Positions 25,238 through 35,342 of a DNA stretch of 64,000 bases are shown piece by piece (positions within the stretch are counted from its first letter, which is position 1; the number at the start of each line of letters is the position of its first letter). The position numbers and the translations under genes are program-made. Source of the stretch: Gammaproteobacteria bacterium (lineage in GTDB: Bacteria > Pseudomonadota > Gammaproteobacteria > Steroidobacterales > Rariloculaceae); NCBI GenBank assembly GCA_022820625.1, contig JAJEFE010000147.1, positions 97,831-161,830 of the forward strand, read 5' to 3'. The notes under the pieces are model-generated. The model was not told where the DNA came from. It did no database searches and saw only the letters and a list, made by a program, of their open reading frames with translations.

Positions 25238-26166
25238 TGAACGCGGCCGGTGCAGTACGATCGACGTCCTCGCCCGCCCGTATCGAACTGGCCGAACTCA
25301 TCCGGCTGAAACCGGCGGGCGAGTCCCTGAAGATCGGGGCGCTGCGGGTGCGCGCCATTGAGGCCGGGGGCCACCTCTCAAGGCTCAAGGGCCGCGGTGT
25401 GGAGTTCGACGAGTCGCGGCCGTATCAGCCCGGCGACGATCTGAGAACCATGGACTGGAAGGTGACGGCGCGCACCGGCAAACCCCATACCAAGGTGTTC
25501 AGGGAGGAGCGGGACCGCCCCGTAATCCTATGGCTCGACCTGCGCAGGCCCATGCTGTTCGCCACCAAGGGCGTGTTCAAGGCGGTGCGCGCCGCCCAGA
25601 CGGCGGCGCTGGTGGCCTGGAGCGCCGTGGCCAATGGCGACCGCCTGGGCGGGCTGATCTTTTCCGACCGCGAGCATGTCGAACTCCGGCCACGCCTGGG
25701 CCGCCGCGCCGCGTTGCGCATGTTGCGGGTGATCTGCGACACGGCGTTCTGGGAACCCCCGTACGCTGCCGCCGCCGCGGCACAACCTCATTCGCTGGAG
25801 CGCCTGACCCGGGTTGCACGCCCGGGGAGCCAGATCTTCCTGCTCAGCGATTTCCGCTCGCTGGACGCTTCCTTCGAACGCCACCTTCGCCAGTTGGCCC
25901 GCCACAGCGACGTTTCCCTGGTGCATTTCTTCGATCCGGTGGAGCAAAGTCTGCCGCCTCCGGGGCGTTACCGGGTTCTGGCCGGCAGCCGCTCGGTCGC
26001 CATCGACACCGGCGGCGCCGCCGAACGCCGCGCCTACCGGGATCGGTTCCTGGAGAGGCGCGCGACGCTTGCGAAACTGGCGCGCTTTCCGGGTGTCCAA
26101 CTCCTGGAATGCGGCACCGACAATGACCCGCAGAAAGTCCTCAGCGCACGATTTGCAGGCAGATGA
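25237..26166 (+). CDS. DUF58 protein
   Basis: 309 residues from ATG 25237, inside the TGATG overlap. The DUF58 signature GVEFDESRPYQPGDDLRTMDW with TGKPHTKVF is clear. A VWA-like half follows (ILWLDLRRPM, FLLSDFRSLD). It lacks membrane helices. DUF58 proteins accompany MoxR and Bat proteins and are thought to help assemble or sense the envelope complex. Confidence 0.92.
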
Positions 26167-26651
26167 ATCCGGCACTGGACCCAGCACAGCTCCCGTTGCG
26201 GGATATCCACCTCCCCGAGGCGATCGGCTTGTGGCCTCCCGCCATCGGCTGGTGGATACTTGCGGGAGCGGTGCTCCTGGGCGTGGTTGTCTGGGCGCTG
26301 CGTTATCGTGCCGGCTGGCGCCACCGGGCTGCCTCGGTAGAATTGAAGGCGGCGCTGGCGACGTTGCAGGGCGGCGGCGATCCCGTACTCTGCGCGCAAC
26401 GGTTCTCCACGACGCTGAAGCGATTCGCCATGACGTCGAGCGATGAGCCCGAACGGGTGGCCGGCCTGACCGGGGAACCGTGGCTTGCCTGGCTCGACAG
26501 CCGCTGGGAGGGCGAGGCGTTCTCGCGGGGAGCCGGCAGAGGGTTGTTGTCGGCGCCCTGGGTCGGCGCAGGACGCCTCGACCGCGAGCGTTGCCTTGAG
26601 CTCGGGCTGCTTTGCCAGGCTTGGGTCAGGGCCCAGAAGAGGGGGGTTTAG
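26163..26651 (+). CDS. DUF4381 membrane protein
   Basis: 162 residues. PLRDIHLPEAIGLWPPAIGW and a single membrane helix (about 29-47) match DUF4381, a family found only between DUF58 and BatA genes. The rest is a cytoplasmic helical domain with FSTTLKRFAMTSS. Four-base ATGA overlap with the DUF58 gene. Confidence 0.87.
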   Translation: MNPALDPAQLPLRDIHLPEAIGLWPPAIGWWILAGAVLLGVVVWALRYRAGWRHRAASVELKAALATLQGGGDPVLCAQRFSTTLKRFAMTSSDEPERVAGLTGEPWLAWLDSRWEGEAFSRGAGRGLLSAPWVGAGRLDRERCLELGLLCQAWVRAQKRGV

Positions 26652-26654
26652 GAC

Positions 26655-27677
26655 ATGTGGCACTTGGCCTGGTGGTGGATGTTGCTGGCACTGCCGCTGC
26701 CGTGGCTGGTGCGCCGCTGGTCGACCCCCGATCCTGTCGACCGCGACGCTGCGCTCAGGGTCCCGGACCTTGCGGAGTTCGACGGCCTCGGCGGTGCAGG
26801 CGGCGCAGAGAGCGGGACCCGGGGCCGATTGATCCTGCTGTGGTGCATCTGGGCGCTTGTGATTCTGGCGGCGGCAAGGCCTCAGTACGTGGGGGAGGCG
26901 ACCGCCTTGCCCGCAACCGGCCGGGACCTGCTCCTGGCCGTGGATCTCTCCGGAAGCATGGAGGAACAGGATTTCCAGTTGAACGGCGAGTGGGTGGACC
27001 GGCTGACGGCCACCAAGGCGGTGGCGCGCGACTTCATCGACCGCCGGGTGGGGGATCGCATCGGCCTGATCCTCTTCGGGCGCGAAACCTATCTCCAGGC
27101 GCCTCTCACCTTCGACCGCAGGACCGTGCAGACGCTCCTGGACGAGGCGGTCATCGGACTCGCGGGCAAGGAAACGGCCATCGGCGATGCGATCGGGCTC
27201 GGCATCAAGACCCTGACCGACGCCGGCATCGACGAGAATCGCCGCGTATTCATCATGCTGACCGACGGCGCCAATACCGCCGGGGCCGTGGATCCGCTGA
27301 AGGCGGCGGACCTGGCGCGGGAACGGGGGATGGTGATCTACGCGATCGGCATCGGCGCCGATGCGCTGATGGTCCGTTCGCTGTTCGGCGTCCGGCAGAT
27401 CAATCCCTCCGCGGACCTCGACGAGGAGACGCTCACCACCATCGCGGCGGGGACGGGTGGGCGCTACTTCCGGGCGCGGAATACCGAGGAATTCGAACAG
27501 ATCTACGCGCTGCTGGACGAACTGGAGCCGGCCGCCAGCGACGAGACCGGATTCCGGCCCATCGAGGAACACTTCTTCTGGCCATTGGGCGCCGCGCTTG
27601 CGCTGAGCCTGATGTGGGCCGCGGCGGCACTGCGAAGGAGCGCCCGGGAGGCGGTCCCGGAAGCGGCCGATGGCTGA
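26655..27677 (+). CDS. batA: BatA-like VWA membrane protein
   Basis: 340 residues. Two N-terminal helices (about 2-20 and 58-74), a von Willebrand A domain with complete MIDAS (DLSGSM, then the Thr and Asp in LTDGANT), and a C-terminal helix (WPLGAALALSLMWAAAAL). A BatA-type aerotolerance or envelope-stress protein by position and layout. Overlaps the next gene by eight bases. Confidence 0.9.
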   Translation: MWHLAWWWMLLALPLPWLVRRWSTPDPVDRDAALRVPDLAEFDGLGGAGGAESGTRGRLILLWCIWALVILAAARPQYVGEATALPATGRDLLLAVDLSGSMEEQDFQLNGEWVDRLTATKAVARDFIDRRVGDRIGLILFGRETYLQAPLTFDRRTVQTLLDEAVIGLAGKETAIGDAIGLGIKTLTDAGIDENRRVFIMLTDGANTAGAVDPLKAADLARERGMVIYAIGIGADALMVRSLFGVRQINPSADLDEETLTTIAAGTGGRYFRARNTEEFEQIYALLDELEPAASDETGFRPIEEHFFWPLGAALALSLMWAAAALRRSAREAVPEAADG

Positions 27678-29430
27678 CTTTCACTTCGTCCGCCCGTTCT
27701 GGCTGCTGCTGTTGCCGGTGGGCATCTGGCTGGTCTGGCGCCTGGCGCGCGGCAGTTCGACCTCAGGCCGATGGCGGACCTGGGTGGACGATGCGTTGAA
27801 ACCGTTCGTCCTGACAGCCGCCGACACCGCGCAGCGCGGCAAGCGCTGGCTGCTGTGCGGTGCGGCAGCGGCGTGCGCACTAGCCATCCTCGCGCTTGCC
27901 GGGCCCACCTGGGAGCGAATGCCGGTGCCGGCGCTGCGGTCATCCGAAGCCCTCGTGGTCGTCCTCGACCTGTCCCGGTCCATGGACGCCGGTGACGTGG
28001 AACCGAGCCGGCTGGAGCGCGCCAAGCTGAAACTGCTGTCGCTGCTGCAGCGGCGCGACAGCGGTCAGACCGGCCTGGTGGTCTTTTCGGCGCACGCTTT
28101 CACGGTAACGCCGCTGACTACCGATACACGGACCATCGCCGCGCTGGTGTCGAGCCTGTCCAGCGACATCATGCCCAGCCGTGGAAGCTATCCGGAGGCG
28201 GGAATCGTCCGCGCCGCGCAACTGCTTCGCCAGGCTGCGGCGAGTCGCGGGGAAATACTGCTGGTCGGCGACTCGGGCGTGTCGCCGGCCGCCTTGGAAC
28301 TGGCCCGCGAGTTGCGCGGCGAAGGCATGACCCTGCACGTGATGGCCGTGGGAACCGCCCAGGGCGGTCCCATCCCGCAGGCCGGCGGTGGCTTTCTGAG
28401 CGACGCCAGCGGCCAGGTGGTGGTCAATCGCGTCAATCTCGCCGCACTGCAGCGTCTTGCGGAAGCCGGCGGCGGGCAGTTCTCCGGGCTGACGCCCGAC
28501 GACCGCGACCTGGACCGGCTGTTCGCCGGGGCATCCTCGTTCGCCGGTGTGCTTGCCGAGGACGGTGAGGAACTGCGCACGGAGATCTGGCGGGACCAGG
28601 GCGTGTGGCTGGTGCTCCTCCTCCTGCCCTTGCTCGCGATGTCGTTTCGGCGCGGATGGGTGGTGGTATGGGTCATGATGCTGACCCTGCCGGGCCAGCG
28701 CGCGGAGGCGCAGACCTGGACCGACCTGTGGCAACGCCGGGATCAGCAGGGGCAGACGGCCTTCGAGGCGCAAGACCACGAACGGGCCGGCGAACTGTTC
28801 GAGGATCCCGCCTGGCGTGCCGCAGCGCAGTACCGCGCCGGCCAGTTCGAGTCCAGCGCCGAGACGCTGTCAGCGGCGCGGAGCGCGGACGGGCACTACA
28901 ACCGCGGGAACGCCCTGGCGCGGACGGGCGCCTTCGCCGAGGCGATCCAGTCCTACGATCAGGCGCTGGAGATCGACCCGGAACACGAGGACGCCCTGTT
29001 CAACCGGGAGCTTCTCATGCAGCAACCGCCGCAGCAGTCCCAGGGCGACAGCGGCGGAGAAGGCGAGTCCGGGGACGAAAGCGAGTCGCAGCCATCGGCG
29101 CAGAACCAGGGGTCGGATCAGCCGGAATCCTCGCCGGGCGACGAATCGCAGCCCCAAGGCGAACTGGGCGCCGAAGAGGGTGACGAGCAGGCGCAGCAGC
29201 AGCCGGTGCCCGCCGAGGCGGGGGACGAACCGCCGGAAGGAGACCCGGTACCAACCCCGGGCGATCTGGAAGAGTGGGCGTCCGAGCAGGCGGCGGAGCA
29301 ATGGCTGCGGCGAATTCCGGAGGATCCCGGCGGACTGCTGCGGCGCAAGTTCCTCTATCAGTACCAGCGCCTGGGAATCGATCAGGACGGCAACTACGTC
29401 TGGCCCGGCGACGAGGAACAGCCCTGGTGA
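27670..29430 (+). CDS. BatB/BatC fusion: VWA domain plus TPR and acidic tail
   Basis: 586 residues. Two N-terminal helices, a VWA domain with DLSRSMD, a further membrane segment (WLVLLLLPLLAMSF), then TPR-like helices (GHYNRGNALARTGAFAEAIQ...ALEIDPEHEDALFNRE). The last 130 residues are Gln/Glu/Ser/Pro-rich and disordered. This combines what are separate BatB and BatC proteins elsewhere. The periplasmic TPR part may recruit partners. Its stop overlaps the BatD start. Confidence 0.9.
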   Translation: MADFHFVRPFWLLLLPVGIWLVWRLARGSSTSGRWRTWVDDALKPFVLTAADTAQRGKRWLLCGAAAACALAILALAGPTWERMPVPALRSSEALVVVLDLSRSMDAGDVEPSRLERAKLKLLSLLQRRDSGQTGLVVFSAHAFTVTPLTTDTRTIAALVSSLSSDIMPSRGSYPEAGIVRAAQLLRQAAASRGEILLVGDSGVSPAALELARELRGEGMTLHVMAVGTAQGGPIPQAGGGFLSDASGQVVVNRVNLAALQRLAEAGGGQFSGLTPDDRDLDRLFAGASSFAGVLAEDGEELRTEIWRDQGVWLVLLLLPLLAMSFRRGWVVVWVMMLTLPGQRAEAQTWTDLWQRRDQQGQTAFEAQDHERAGELFEDPAWRAAAQYRAGQFESSAETLSAARSADGHYNRGNALARTGAFAEAIQSYDQALEIDPEHEDALFNRELLMQQPPQQSQGDSGGEGESGDESESQPSAQNQGSDQPESSPGDESQPQGELGAEEGDEQAQQQPVPAEAGDEPPEGDPVPTPGDLEEWASEQAAEQWLRRIPEDPGGLLRRKFLYQYQRLGIDQDGNYVWPGDEEQPW

Positions 29431-31202
29431 CGGCGATGCCAACCGGTCGATCTGTTGTCTTCGGCAAGGCGGTCTTTCGTCCCATGCAGCGGGACTCGCG
29501 CCACGGGCTCGCATGGAACATCCCTGTTCCTGCGCGCAGGCGCGATGCGGCGAACCCGCCCCGAATACTGCTGGCGATCTTGCTGTTGGCGACCACGTGC
29601 GTCGCGGGCGCCCAGGACGTGACTCTGCGCGCCAGCGTGGACCGGTCCACGGTCAGGGAAAACGAGTCCTTTACCTACGTACTGTCCGTGGAGGGCCAGG
29701 TTCGCGACGAACCCGATGTCTCGTTGCTCGCGGCCGACTTCGAGGTCCTGCAGCGTAGCCGCAATACCAGCATCCAGATGTTGGGTGGACGCACATCCCA
29801 GATCACCGAGTGGCGCTACCAGTTGATGCCCACCGGCCCCGGCTCGTTCACGCTCCCGCCCGTGGAAATGGCCGGCGCGCTCTCCAACCCCGTGGAATTG
29901 CAGGTGCTGCCGGCTCTGGCGAGCGACGCTCCGGGCGATATTTTCCTCGAGGTGGAGATCTCGCCGGCCACCGCCTACGTCCAGTCCCAGGTCATCTATA
30001 CGCAGCGGCTGTACCGCGCCGTCAGCACGGGGCGCTCGAGCCTCACGCCGCCCGACGTGACCGGCGGCGAATCCATTGTCGTGCCGCTGGGAGAGGACCG
30101 GGAATACCAGACCGTGCGCGACGACCGGACCTTCATCGTGCTGGAGCGCCGTTACGCCGTGTTCCCCCAGGTCGCCGGTGAACTGACCATCCAGCCCATG
30201 GTGTTCGAGGCGGTGGTCATTACCGCATCGGGGTTCTCCAGCCTGCAGCGATTCCGGTCCGATCCGGTCAGCCTGTCGGTATTGCCGGCGGTGGCGCCCC
30301 CGCCGGAACTGGCCGGGGCCGCCTGGTTGCCGGCCCGCGGGGTATCGATCGAACAGCGCTGGAGCGGCGATCCCGAAGAGTTCACGGCCGGCATACCCCA
30401 GACCCGAACCCTGAGAGTCGAGGTGGAGGGTGTACTGGAGACGCAGATTCCCGACTTGTCGCTGTTCGAGACGGCCTCCCTGCAGCAGTATGCTGATCAA
30501 CCGGAACTGGCCCGCGAAAGCAGCGCCGACGGCACCCGCGCGGTGCGCACGGAGCGGTTCGCCGTGATTGCCCAGACGGCCGGGGGACTGATCATCCCGG
30601 CGGTCGAGTTGCCCTGGTTCAATGTAGACAGCCGGGAATGGGAGGTGGCTCGTATAGAACCCAGGCCGGTTACGGTCCTTCCGAGCCGCGAACCGGGCGC
30701 GGAGCCGGCGCCTGCACCGACACCGGACGCGCCGACGGTGGAAGCCGGACAGACCGGGCAGCGCGTGTGGCAGGGGATCAGCGCCGCGCTGCTCGCAGCG
30801 TGGATGCTGACGCTCCTGGCCTGGCGGCAAAGCGGGCGGGCCAGGCAAGCCGCCGTGCTTCAGCGACCCGTGGCCGAGGCACCCAGGGTATCCGAGCGCC
30901 GGCTGTTGCGGCAGTTACGGGCCGCATGCAACACCAACGATGCCGGGTTGACGCGCCGGCTGTTGCTCGCGTGGGGGGCGGCCCGTTTCGGAGAGGAACC
31001 CAAGAGCCTCGGCGGGCTGGCGGCGATGCTTCCTGCGGATCTTGCTGCGGCGATCGGCGACCTTGAACGAAGCCTCTACGGCCCGGGATCGCCCGAGTGG
31101 AACGGCCGTGCGCTCAGGGCGGCCCTGGCTCAGGCCGACGCAGTGACGCGTTCAGGCGCGTCGAAAGCCGGCGAGCGGGAACTGCTGCCGCTGTACCGTT
31201 GA
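29427..31202 (+). CDS. batD: BatD-like exported membrane protein
   Basis: 591 residues from GTG 29427 (overlap GTGA); ATG 29436 or 29484 are alternatives. A late signal peptide (ILLAILLLATTCVAGAQ) precedes the BatD repeats: TVRENESFTYVLSVEGQ, PGSFTLPPVEMAG, and FVIVLERRYAVFPQVAGEL-like strands. A membrane helix (ISAALLAAWMLTLLAW) near residue 450 is followed by a cytoplasmic helical tail. BatD completes the envelope complex with BatA and BatB. Last gene of the operon. Confidence 0.85.
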   Translation: MTAMPTGRSVVFGKAVFRPMQRDSRHGLAWNIPVPARRRDAANPPRILLAILLLATTCVAGAQDVTLRASVDRSTVRENESFTYVLSVEGQVRDEPDVSLLAADFEVLQRSRNTSIQMLGGRTSQITEWRYQLMPTGPGSFTLPPVEMAGALSNPVELQVLPALASDAPGDIFLEVEISPATAYVQSQVIYTQRLYRAVSTGRSSLTPPDVTGGESIVVPLGEDREYQTVRDDRTFIVLERRYAVFPQVAGELTIQPMVFEAVVITASGFSSLQRFRSDPVSLSVLPAVAPPPELAGAAWLPARGVSIEQRWSGDPEEFTAGIPQTRTLRVEVEGVLETQIPDLSLFETASLQQYADQPELARESSADGTRAVRTERFAVIAQTAGGLIIPAVELPWFNVDSREWEVARIEPRPVTVLPSREPGAEPAPAPTPDAPTVEAGQTGQRVWQGISAALLAAWMLTLLAWRQSGRARQAAVLQRPVAEAPRVSERRLLRQLRAACNTNDAGLTRRLLLAWGAARFGEEPKSLGGLAAMLPADLAAAIGDLERSLYGPGSPEWNGRALRAALAQADAVTRSGASKAGERELLPLYR

Positions 31203-31271
31203 CCGCGCGTGACCGGAATACCTGCTGAGACGGTTGCCCATCCGTTCGCGTGCCTCGCAGGCGCGCCGCCG

Positions 31272-31691
31272 CTACCAATGACCGGTATTGCCCATGGAAG
31301 CCCAGGGTTCGACGGGGGCCTGGGCGGCGCCCTTCTGCAGCAATTCGATGGAGATGTTGTCGGGGGAGCGGATGAAGGCCATGCGCCCGTCCCGGGGCGG
31401 CCTGTTGATGGTGACGCCGGCCTGCATCAGCCGCTCGCAGGTGGCGTAGATGTCATCGACTTCGTAGGCGACGTGGCCGAAGTTCCGGCCTTCGCCGTAG
31501 GCCTCGGGGTCCCAGTTGTAAGTGAGTTCGAGCGGGCATTCTTCCTGCCCTTCCGGCGCCACGAAAATGAGAGTGAACCGGCCGGCTTCGAAATCGCTGC
31601 GCCGGGTCTGCTTCAGCCCCAGCTTGTTGCAGTAGAAGTCCAGGGACTCTTCAAGGTCGCTTACTCTGACCATCGTATGCAGATATCGCAC
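31272..31691 (-). CDS. glyoxalase I / VOC-family protein
   Basis: 139 residues from GTG at 31689-31691, with GGAGG upstream. MRYLHTMVRVSDLEESLDFY, LELTYNWDPEAYGEGRNFGH and ISIELLQKG carry the four metal ligands expected of lactoylglutathione lyase (His5, Glu in LELT, His in FGHVAY, Glu in IELLQ). It should detoxify methylglyoxal with glutathione, or be a close VOC relative. It is convergent with BatD. Confidence 0.85.
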   Translation of the reverse strand: MRYLHTMVRVSDLEESLDFYCNKLGLKQTRRSDFEAGRFTLIFVAPEGQEECPLELTYNWDPEAYGEGRNFGHVAYEVDDIYATCERLMQAGVTINRPPRDGRMAFIRSPDNISIELLQKGAAQAPVEPWASMGNTGHW

Positions 31692-31816
31692 CGTTTATCC
31701 TCCAATGTGTTCAGGCAAATTTACGCAATGCGGGCGGCCGGGCGCCGCACCGGCTTCGGCGGGGCGCGGAATTCCATCCACGGATCGCCGGGCGCCATAG
31801 TCTATACCACCCACTC

Positions 31817-32734
31817 ATGAGCAGGCCCGCACGAATCATCTTCGTTCCCGGGATGAAACCCAAGCCGCCGGAACGGATTCACCGCCAGGTGCTCGGCCGG
31901 TGCATGCGGGCGGGGCTCGAACGCGTCGATCCGGATGCGGCAGCGCCGCTGCGGGACGGCGCCAGGTGCCTGACCACGGCGGCGTGGAATCACGCCTTTT
32001 ATCGAAGGCACCGCAACATCGAACTGGACAAGCGGAGCATCGAGCGCATCCTCGAGCAACCGGAGCCCAGCAACGGAGATATCGTGGATATCGAAGCCTT
32101 CGCCAGGCGCAAGACACGGATCCTGCTCCGGATGGGTCACGCGGCGCCCCTGTTCTCAAGCCTGTTTGCAAGGCGCTCGATGCGTCTGACCGTGACCGAA
32201 ACCCACCGGTATCTCATGAATTGGGGCGGGGTCGCCACGGCCGTGCGCGAGATCGTGCGCAAGGCGCTGGTCGATGCCTGGTCCGTGGGCGAGCAGGTGC
32301 TGTTGATCGGCCATAGTCTGGGCTCGGTCATCGCCTACGACACACTCTGGGAACTTTCCCACGGCGAGCGCCGCGAGAACGGTCGAATCAGCCTGTTCAT
32401 GACCCTGGGCAGCCCGCTGGCAAGCCCGATGATCCTGAGGGGTGTCCAGGGCGCCCGGCTATCCGGCCGGAATCGCTACCCGGAGATCGTCGACCGGTGG
32501 CAGAATTTTTCGGCTCGCGGCGAAATCACCGCGCTGCATCCGCGGCTGGGACCGCACTACGGTGAGATGGTGGAGTTGGGCTCGCTGGAGGCGCTGCAGG
32601 ACTGCACCGGCTTCTACAATCACTACCGGGATCGCGGACGCCTGGACGTGCACACGTCCTACGGCTATCTCATCACCCGGCCGGTGGCCGAATCCATCGC
32701 CGGATGGTTGCAAACGGCAAACGCGGCAGGCTGA
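31817..32734 (+). CDS. lipase-like alpha/beta hydrolase
   Basis: 305 residues. The nucleophile elbow is LLIGHSLGSVIAYDTLW, after a beta strand, and the protein starts with a strand and loop ARIIFVPGMKPKPP typical of lipases. A His candidate lies near the end in RLDVHTSYGY. No signal peptide is seen. It may act on cytoplasmic lipids. It resembles uncharacterised proteins rather than a named lipase. Confidence 0.65.
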   Translation: MSRPARIIFVPGMKPKPPERIHRQVLGRCMRAGLERVDPDAAAPLRDGARCLTTAAWNHAFYRRHRNIELDKRSIERILEQPEPSNGDIVDIEAFARRKTRILLRMGHAAPLFSSLFARRSMRLTVTETHRYLMNWGGVATAVREIVRKALVDAWSVGEQVLLIGHSLGSVIAYDTLWELSHGERRENGRISLFMTLGSPLASPMILRGVQGARLSGRNRYPEIVDRWQNFSARGEITALHPRLGPHYGEMVELGSLEALQDCTGFYNHYRDRGRLDVHTSYGYLITRPVAESIAGWLQTANAAG

Positions 32735-32758
32735 ACTGCGCTGTGCGGCGGGGTGCCG

Positions 32759-34237
32759 TCAACCTGTCGGCTGGGGCGTGATCCGCACTTCGATGCGCCG
32801 GTTTCGGGCCCGCCCCTGGGCCGTTTCGTTGTTGGCGACGGGGCGCGTTTCGCCGTAGCCCAGTGCGCTGATCCGCTCGCCTGCGATTTCCAGCCGGTCG
32901 CTCAGGTAGGCGCCCACCGCCTCGGCACGGGATCGTGACAGGGACATGTTGGAAATGGCGCCGCCGTAGGAATCGGTGTGCCCTTCGACCACGACGCTGG
33001 ACTGCGGGAATACGTCCGCGGCTTCCCCGACCGCCGCAAGCAGTGGCGCGTGGGCCGGGTCGATCTGGGATGAACCGCTGGCGAACGTCAGGCCCGTGAG
33101 CGTGATGACGACGCTTTCGCCTTCCCGCGTTACCTGCGCCTGGTCGACGGAGAACAGGTTCTCGATCCGGAGAAACCGTTCGCGAATCCGCTCTTCGGCT
33201 TCGAGCTGCTGCACGAGGGCGACGCGTTCGCGAAACACCCCGCCGAGCTGTTCGTCCAGCTCCCGGATTTCGTCCTCGAGCCCGGCGATCCGGATGCGGT
33301 TTTCTTCGGCATCGGTCTCGAGTTGCCGCTCCCGTTGGCGAAGCGCTTCGATTTCCGCCACCAGGTCCTCGATTACCGGACCCGGTCCGGCGTCCAGCCG
33401 CGCTTCGCGGTCCGCCGCCGCGGCGATCGCCGCAAGACCCTGTTCATGTTCCAGAATGAGGTCTTCGACGGTCCTGTCCAGGTCCACCAGCTCGCGTACG
33501 CGCTCGGTCATGGAAAAGGCGCGCCGTATTTCGTACGTAGCCTGTTCGGCCAGCTGGAGGGCGGGTTCGACGTCGTAACGGCTTTCATTCAGCGCTGCCT
33601 CGGCCTGCGCGAGCAACGCCTGGGCCTGGGCATGGGTGCGTGGCGCATATTGCGGCACGCGGTCGAGCGCCGCCTGGGCCAGCAGCGCACGGGTCTGGCT
33701 GAGATGCTGGGCCTTGATGGCGGTGAGTTCCGCGTCACGGTACAAACTTTCCACTGTCAAGGCCCGGTCGCCCAAATCAGCGGAGGGGGACGATTCCAAT
33801 CGCCGGCTGACCGCCCTGAAGGCGTCTTCCGCATCGTCCCATAGCTCAGCCGCAAACAGGTCTGCCCTCGCTTCCATAGCGTTCACACGGACCTCCAGCA
33901 GGGGCGCGAAAGTGGCCGCAGCCGTTGCAGCGGTCGCCGCGGCCTGGCTGAAGGCCGCTTCCGCGTCCGCCAGCCTGCCCTGAATCCGGTTGATGCTGCG
34001 CCCGCGGGCGAGGTCGTTTTCCGCGGCGTTGTAGTCGCTCATTCCCGACTCGTAAGCTGCCGGCGCCAGTACGGTTGCGTTGGCCGCGTCTGCGGCGGCC
34101 AGGGCCGCGTCCGCCGCCTGAAACAGCGGGCTGCGCAGATCCTGAGCAAGTGCCGGCTGCGCCACCGCCAGGGCGACCCACAAGATGGCAGCCAACCCGC
34201 GCCGGAGCGCGCCCCTGTCGTGCATCTCGGAAAGCAT
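32759..34237 (-). CDS. exported OmpA-family protein with coiled-coil body
   Basis: 492 residues from ATG at 34235-34237; ATG 34225 is equally possible. A signal peptide ([17 protein letters not shown]) precedes a helical region with Ala-rich repeats (DUF4398-like), a coiled coil ([20 protein letters not shown] to [19 protein letters not shown]), and the OmpA C-domain: [20 protein letters not shown] with the Asp and Arg that bind peptidoglycan, and [13 protein letters not shown]. It should tether the envelope to peptidoglycan. It is divergent from lipA. Confidence 0.88.
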   Translation of the reverse strand: MLSEMHDRGALRRGLAAILWVALAVAQPALAQDLRSPLFQAADAALAAADAANATVLAPAAYESGMSDYNAAENDLARGRSINRIQGRLADAEAAFSQAAATAATAAATFAPLLEVRVNAMEARADLFAAELWDDAEDAFRAVSRRLESSPSADLGDRALTVESLYRDAELTAIKAQHLSQTRALLAQAALDRVPQYAPRTHAQAQALLAQAEAALNESRYDVEPALQLAEQATYEIRRAFSMTERVRELVDLDRTVEDLILEHEQGLAAIAAAADREARLDAGPGPVIEDLVAEIEALRQRERQLETDAEENRIRIAGLEDEIRELDEQLGGVFRERVALVQQLEAEERIRERFLRIENLFSVDQAQVTREGESVVITLTGLTFASGSSQIDPAHAPLLAAVGEAADVFPQSSVVVEGHTDSYGGAISNMSLSRSRAEAVGAYLSDRLEIAGERISALGYGETRPVANNETAQGRARNRRIEVRITPQPTG

Positions 34238-34338
34238 GCGATAATCATACGTCAACGTACTGCCGGCCTGCAGGACGCGCCTTGCCAGGGGTGGGCCTGC
34301 GGCCAATGGCGCGCAATTATCGGTTGGATAGAGCACCA

Positions 34339-35325
34339 GTGAGCGAATTTCGCGGCATACCCGTGGTCGAGAGCGGCCGGAAATACCGGACGCCGGTGGG
34401 CTTCATGGCCGTCAAGAACGGCGTCAAGCCGGGCGGACCGGGCGCCGACGGCATGGTTCTCCCCAAGCCGCCGTGGTTGAAGGCCAGAATTCCTTCGGGG
34501 GCGAAATACGCCAGGGTCAAGCGCACCGTGCGCGAGCATCGGCTGGCGACGGTGTGCGAGGAGTCCATGTGTCCCAACATCGGCGAGTGCTGGTCCGCCG
34601 GCACCGCGACGCTGATGCTGATGGGGTCTGTGTGCACCCGCGCGTGCCGGTTCTGTGCCGTGGACACCGGCAATCCGCAGGGCTGGCTGGACCCGGAAGA
34701 ACCGGATCACGCCGCGGCTTCGGTGGAGTTGATGGGATTGAAGTACGTGGTCATCACGTCGGTGGACAGGGACGACCTCGACGACGGCGGCGCCGGGCAC
34801 TATGCGGCCTGCGTCGCGGCCATCAAGCGGCGAAACCCCGCGACCGCGGTGGAAGCGTTGACGCCGGATTTTGCGGGGAACCGCGCAAGCGTCAGGACGG
34901 TGATCGACTCGGGCGTGGACGTGTTCGCGCAGAATATCGAGACCGTGCGCCGCCTGACCCATCCGGTCCGGGACCCCAGGGCCGGCTACGATCAGACTCT
35001 GGGCGTATTGGCCTGTGCCAAGCAGTATCGACCCGGCGTGTTGACCAAGTCCAGCGTGATGCTGGGGCTTGGCGAGGCCGATGTGGAGATACGGGAAACG
35101 CTGGACGATCTGCGCGACAACGGCGTGGATATAGTCACGTTCGGACAGTACCTCCGGCCGACAATGAACCACCTCCCGGTGGAGCGTTACGTTCCACCGG
35201 AGGATTTCGCGATGTATCGCCGCTGGGGCCTTGAGCGTGGGTTCCTGGAGGTCGTGGCGGGACCGCTGGTGCGCTCGAGTTACCGGGCGGAGAGAGTCTT
35301 CGAAAAGGATAACGTCGGTCTGTGA
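34339..35325 (+). CDS. lipA: lipoyl synthase
   Basis: 328 residues from GTG 34339; ATG 34306 would add 11 residues. It inserts two sulfurs into octanoyl groups on E2 and GcvH proteins. The auxiliary cluster motif is [12 protein letters not shown], the radical SAM motif CTRACRFC, and the C-terminus has [10 protein letters not shown] with the Ser ligand of the auxiliary cluster. [15 protein letters not shown] and the [15 protein letters not shown] block are invariant. It is divergent from the OmpA-family gene and 17 bases before the sohB-like gene; no lipB is nearby. Confidence 0.96.
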   Translation: MSEFRGIPVVESGRKYRTPVGFMAVKNGVKPGGPGADGMVLPKPPWLKARIPSGAKYARVKRTVREHRLATVCEESMCPNIGECWSAGTATLMLMGSVCTRACRFCAVDTGNPQGWLDPEEPDHAAASVELMGLKYVVITSVDRDDLDDGGAGHYAACVAAIKRRNPATAVEALTPDFAGNRASVRTVIDSGVDVFAQNIETVRRLTHPVRDPRAGYDQTLGVLACAKQYRPGVLTKSSVMLGLGEADVEIRETLDDLRDNGVDIVTFGQYLRPTMNHLPVERYVPPEDFAMYRRWGLERGFLEVVAGPLVRSSYRAERVFEKDNVGL

Positions 35326-35342
35326 CTGGCTAGAGCGTCATC

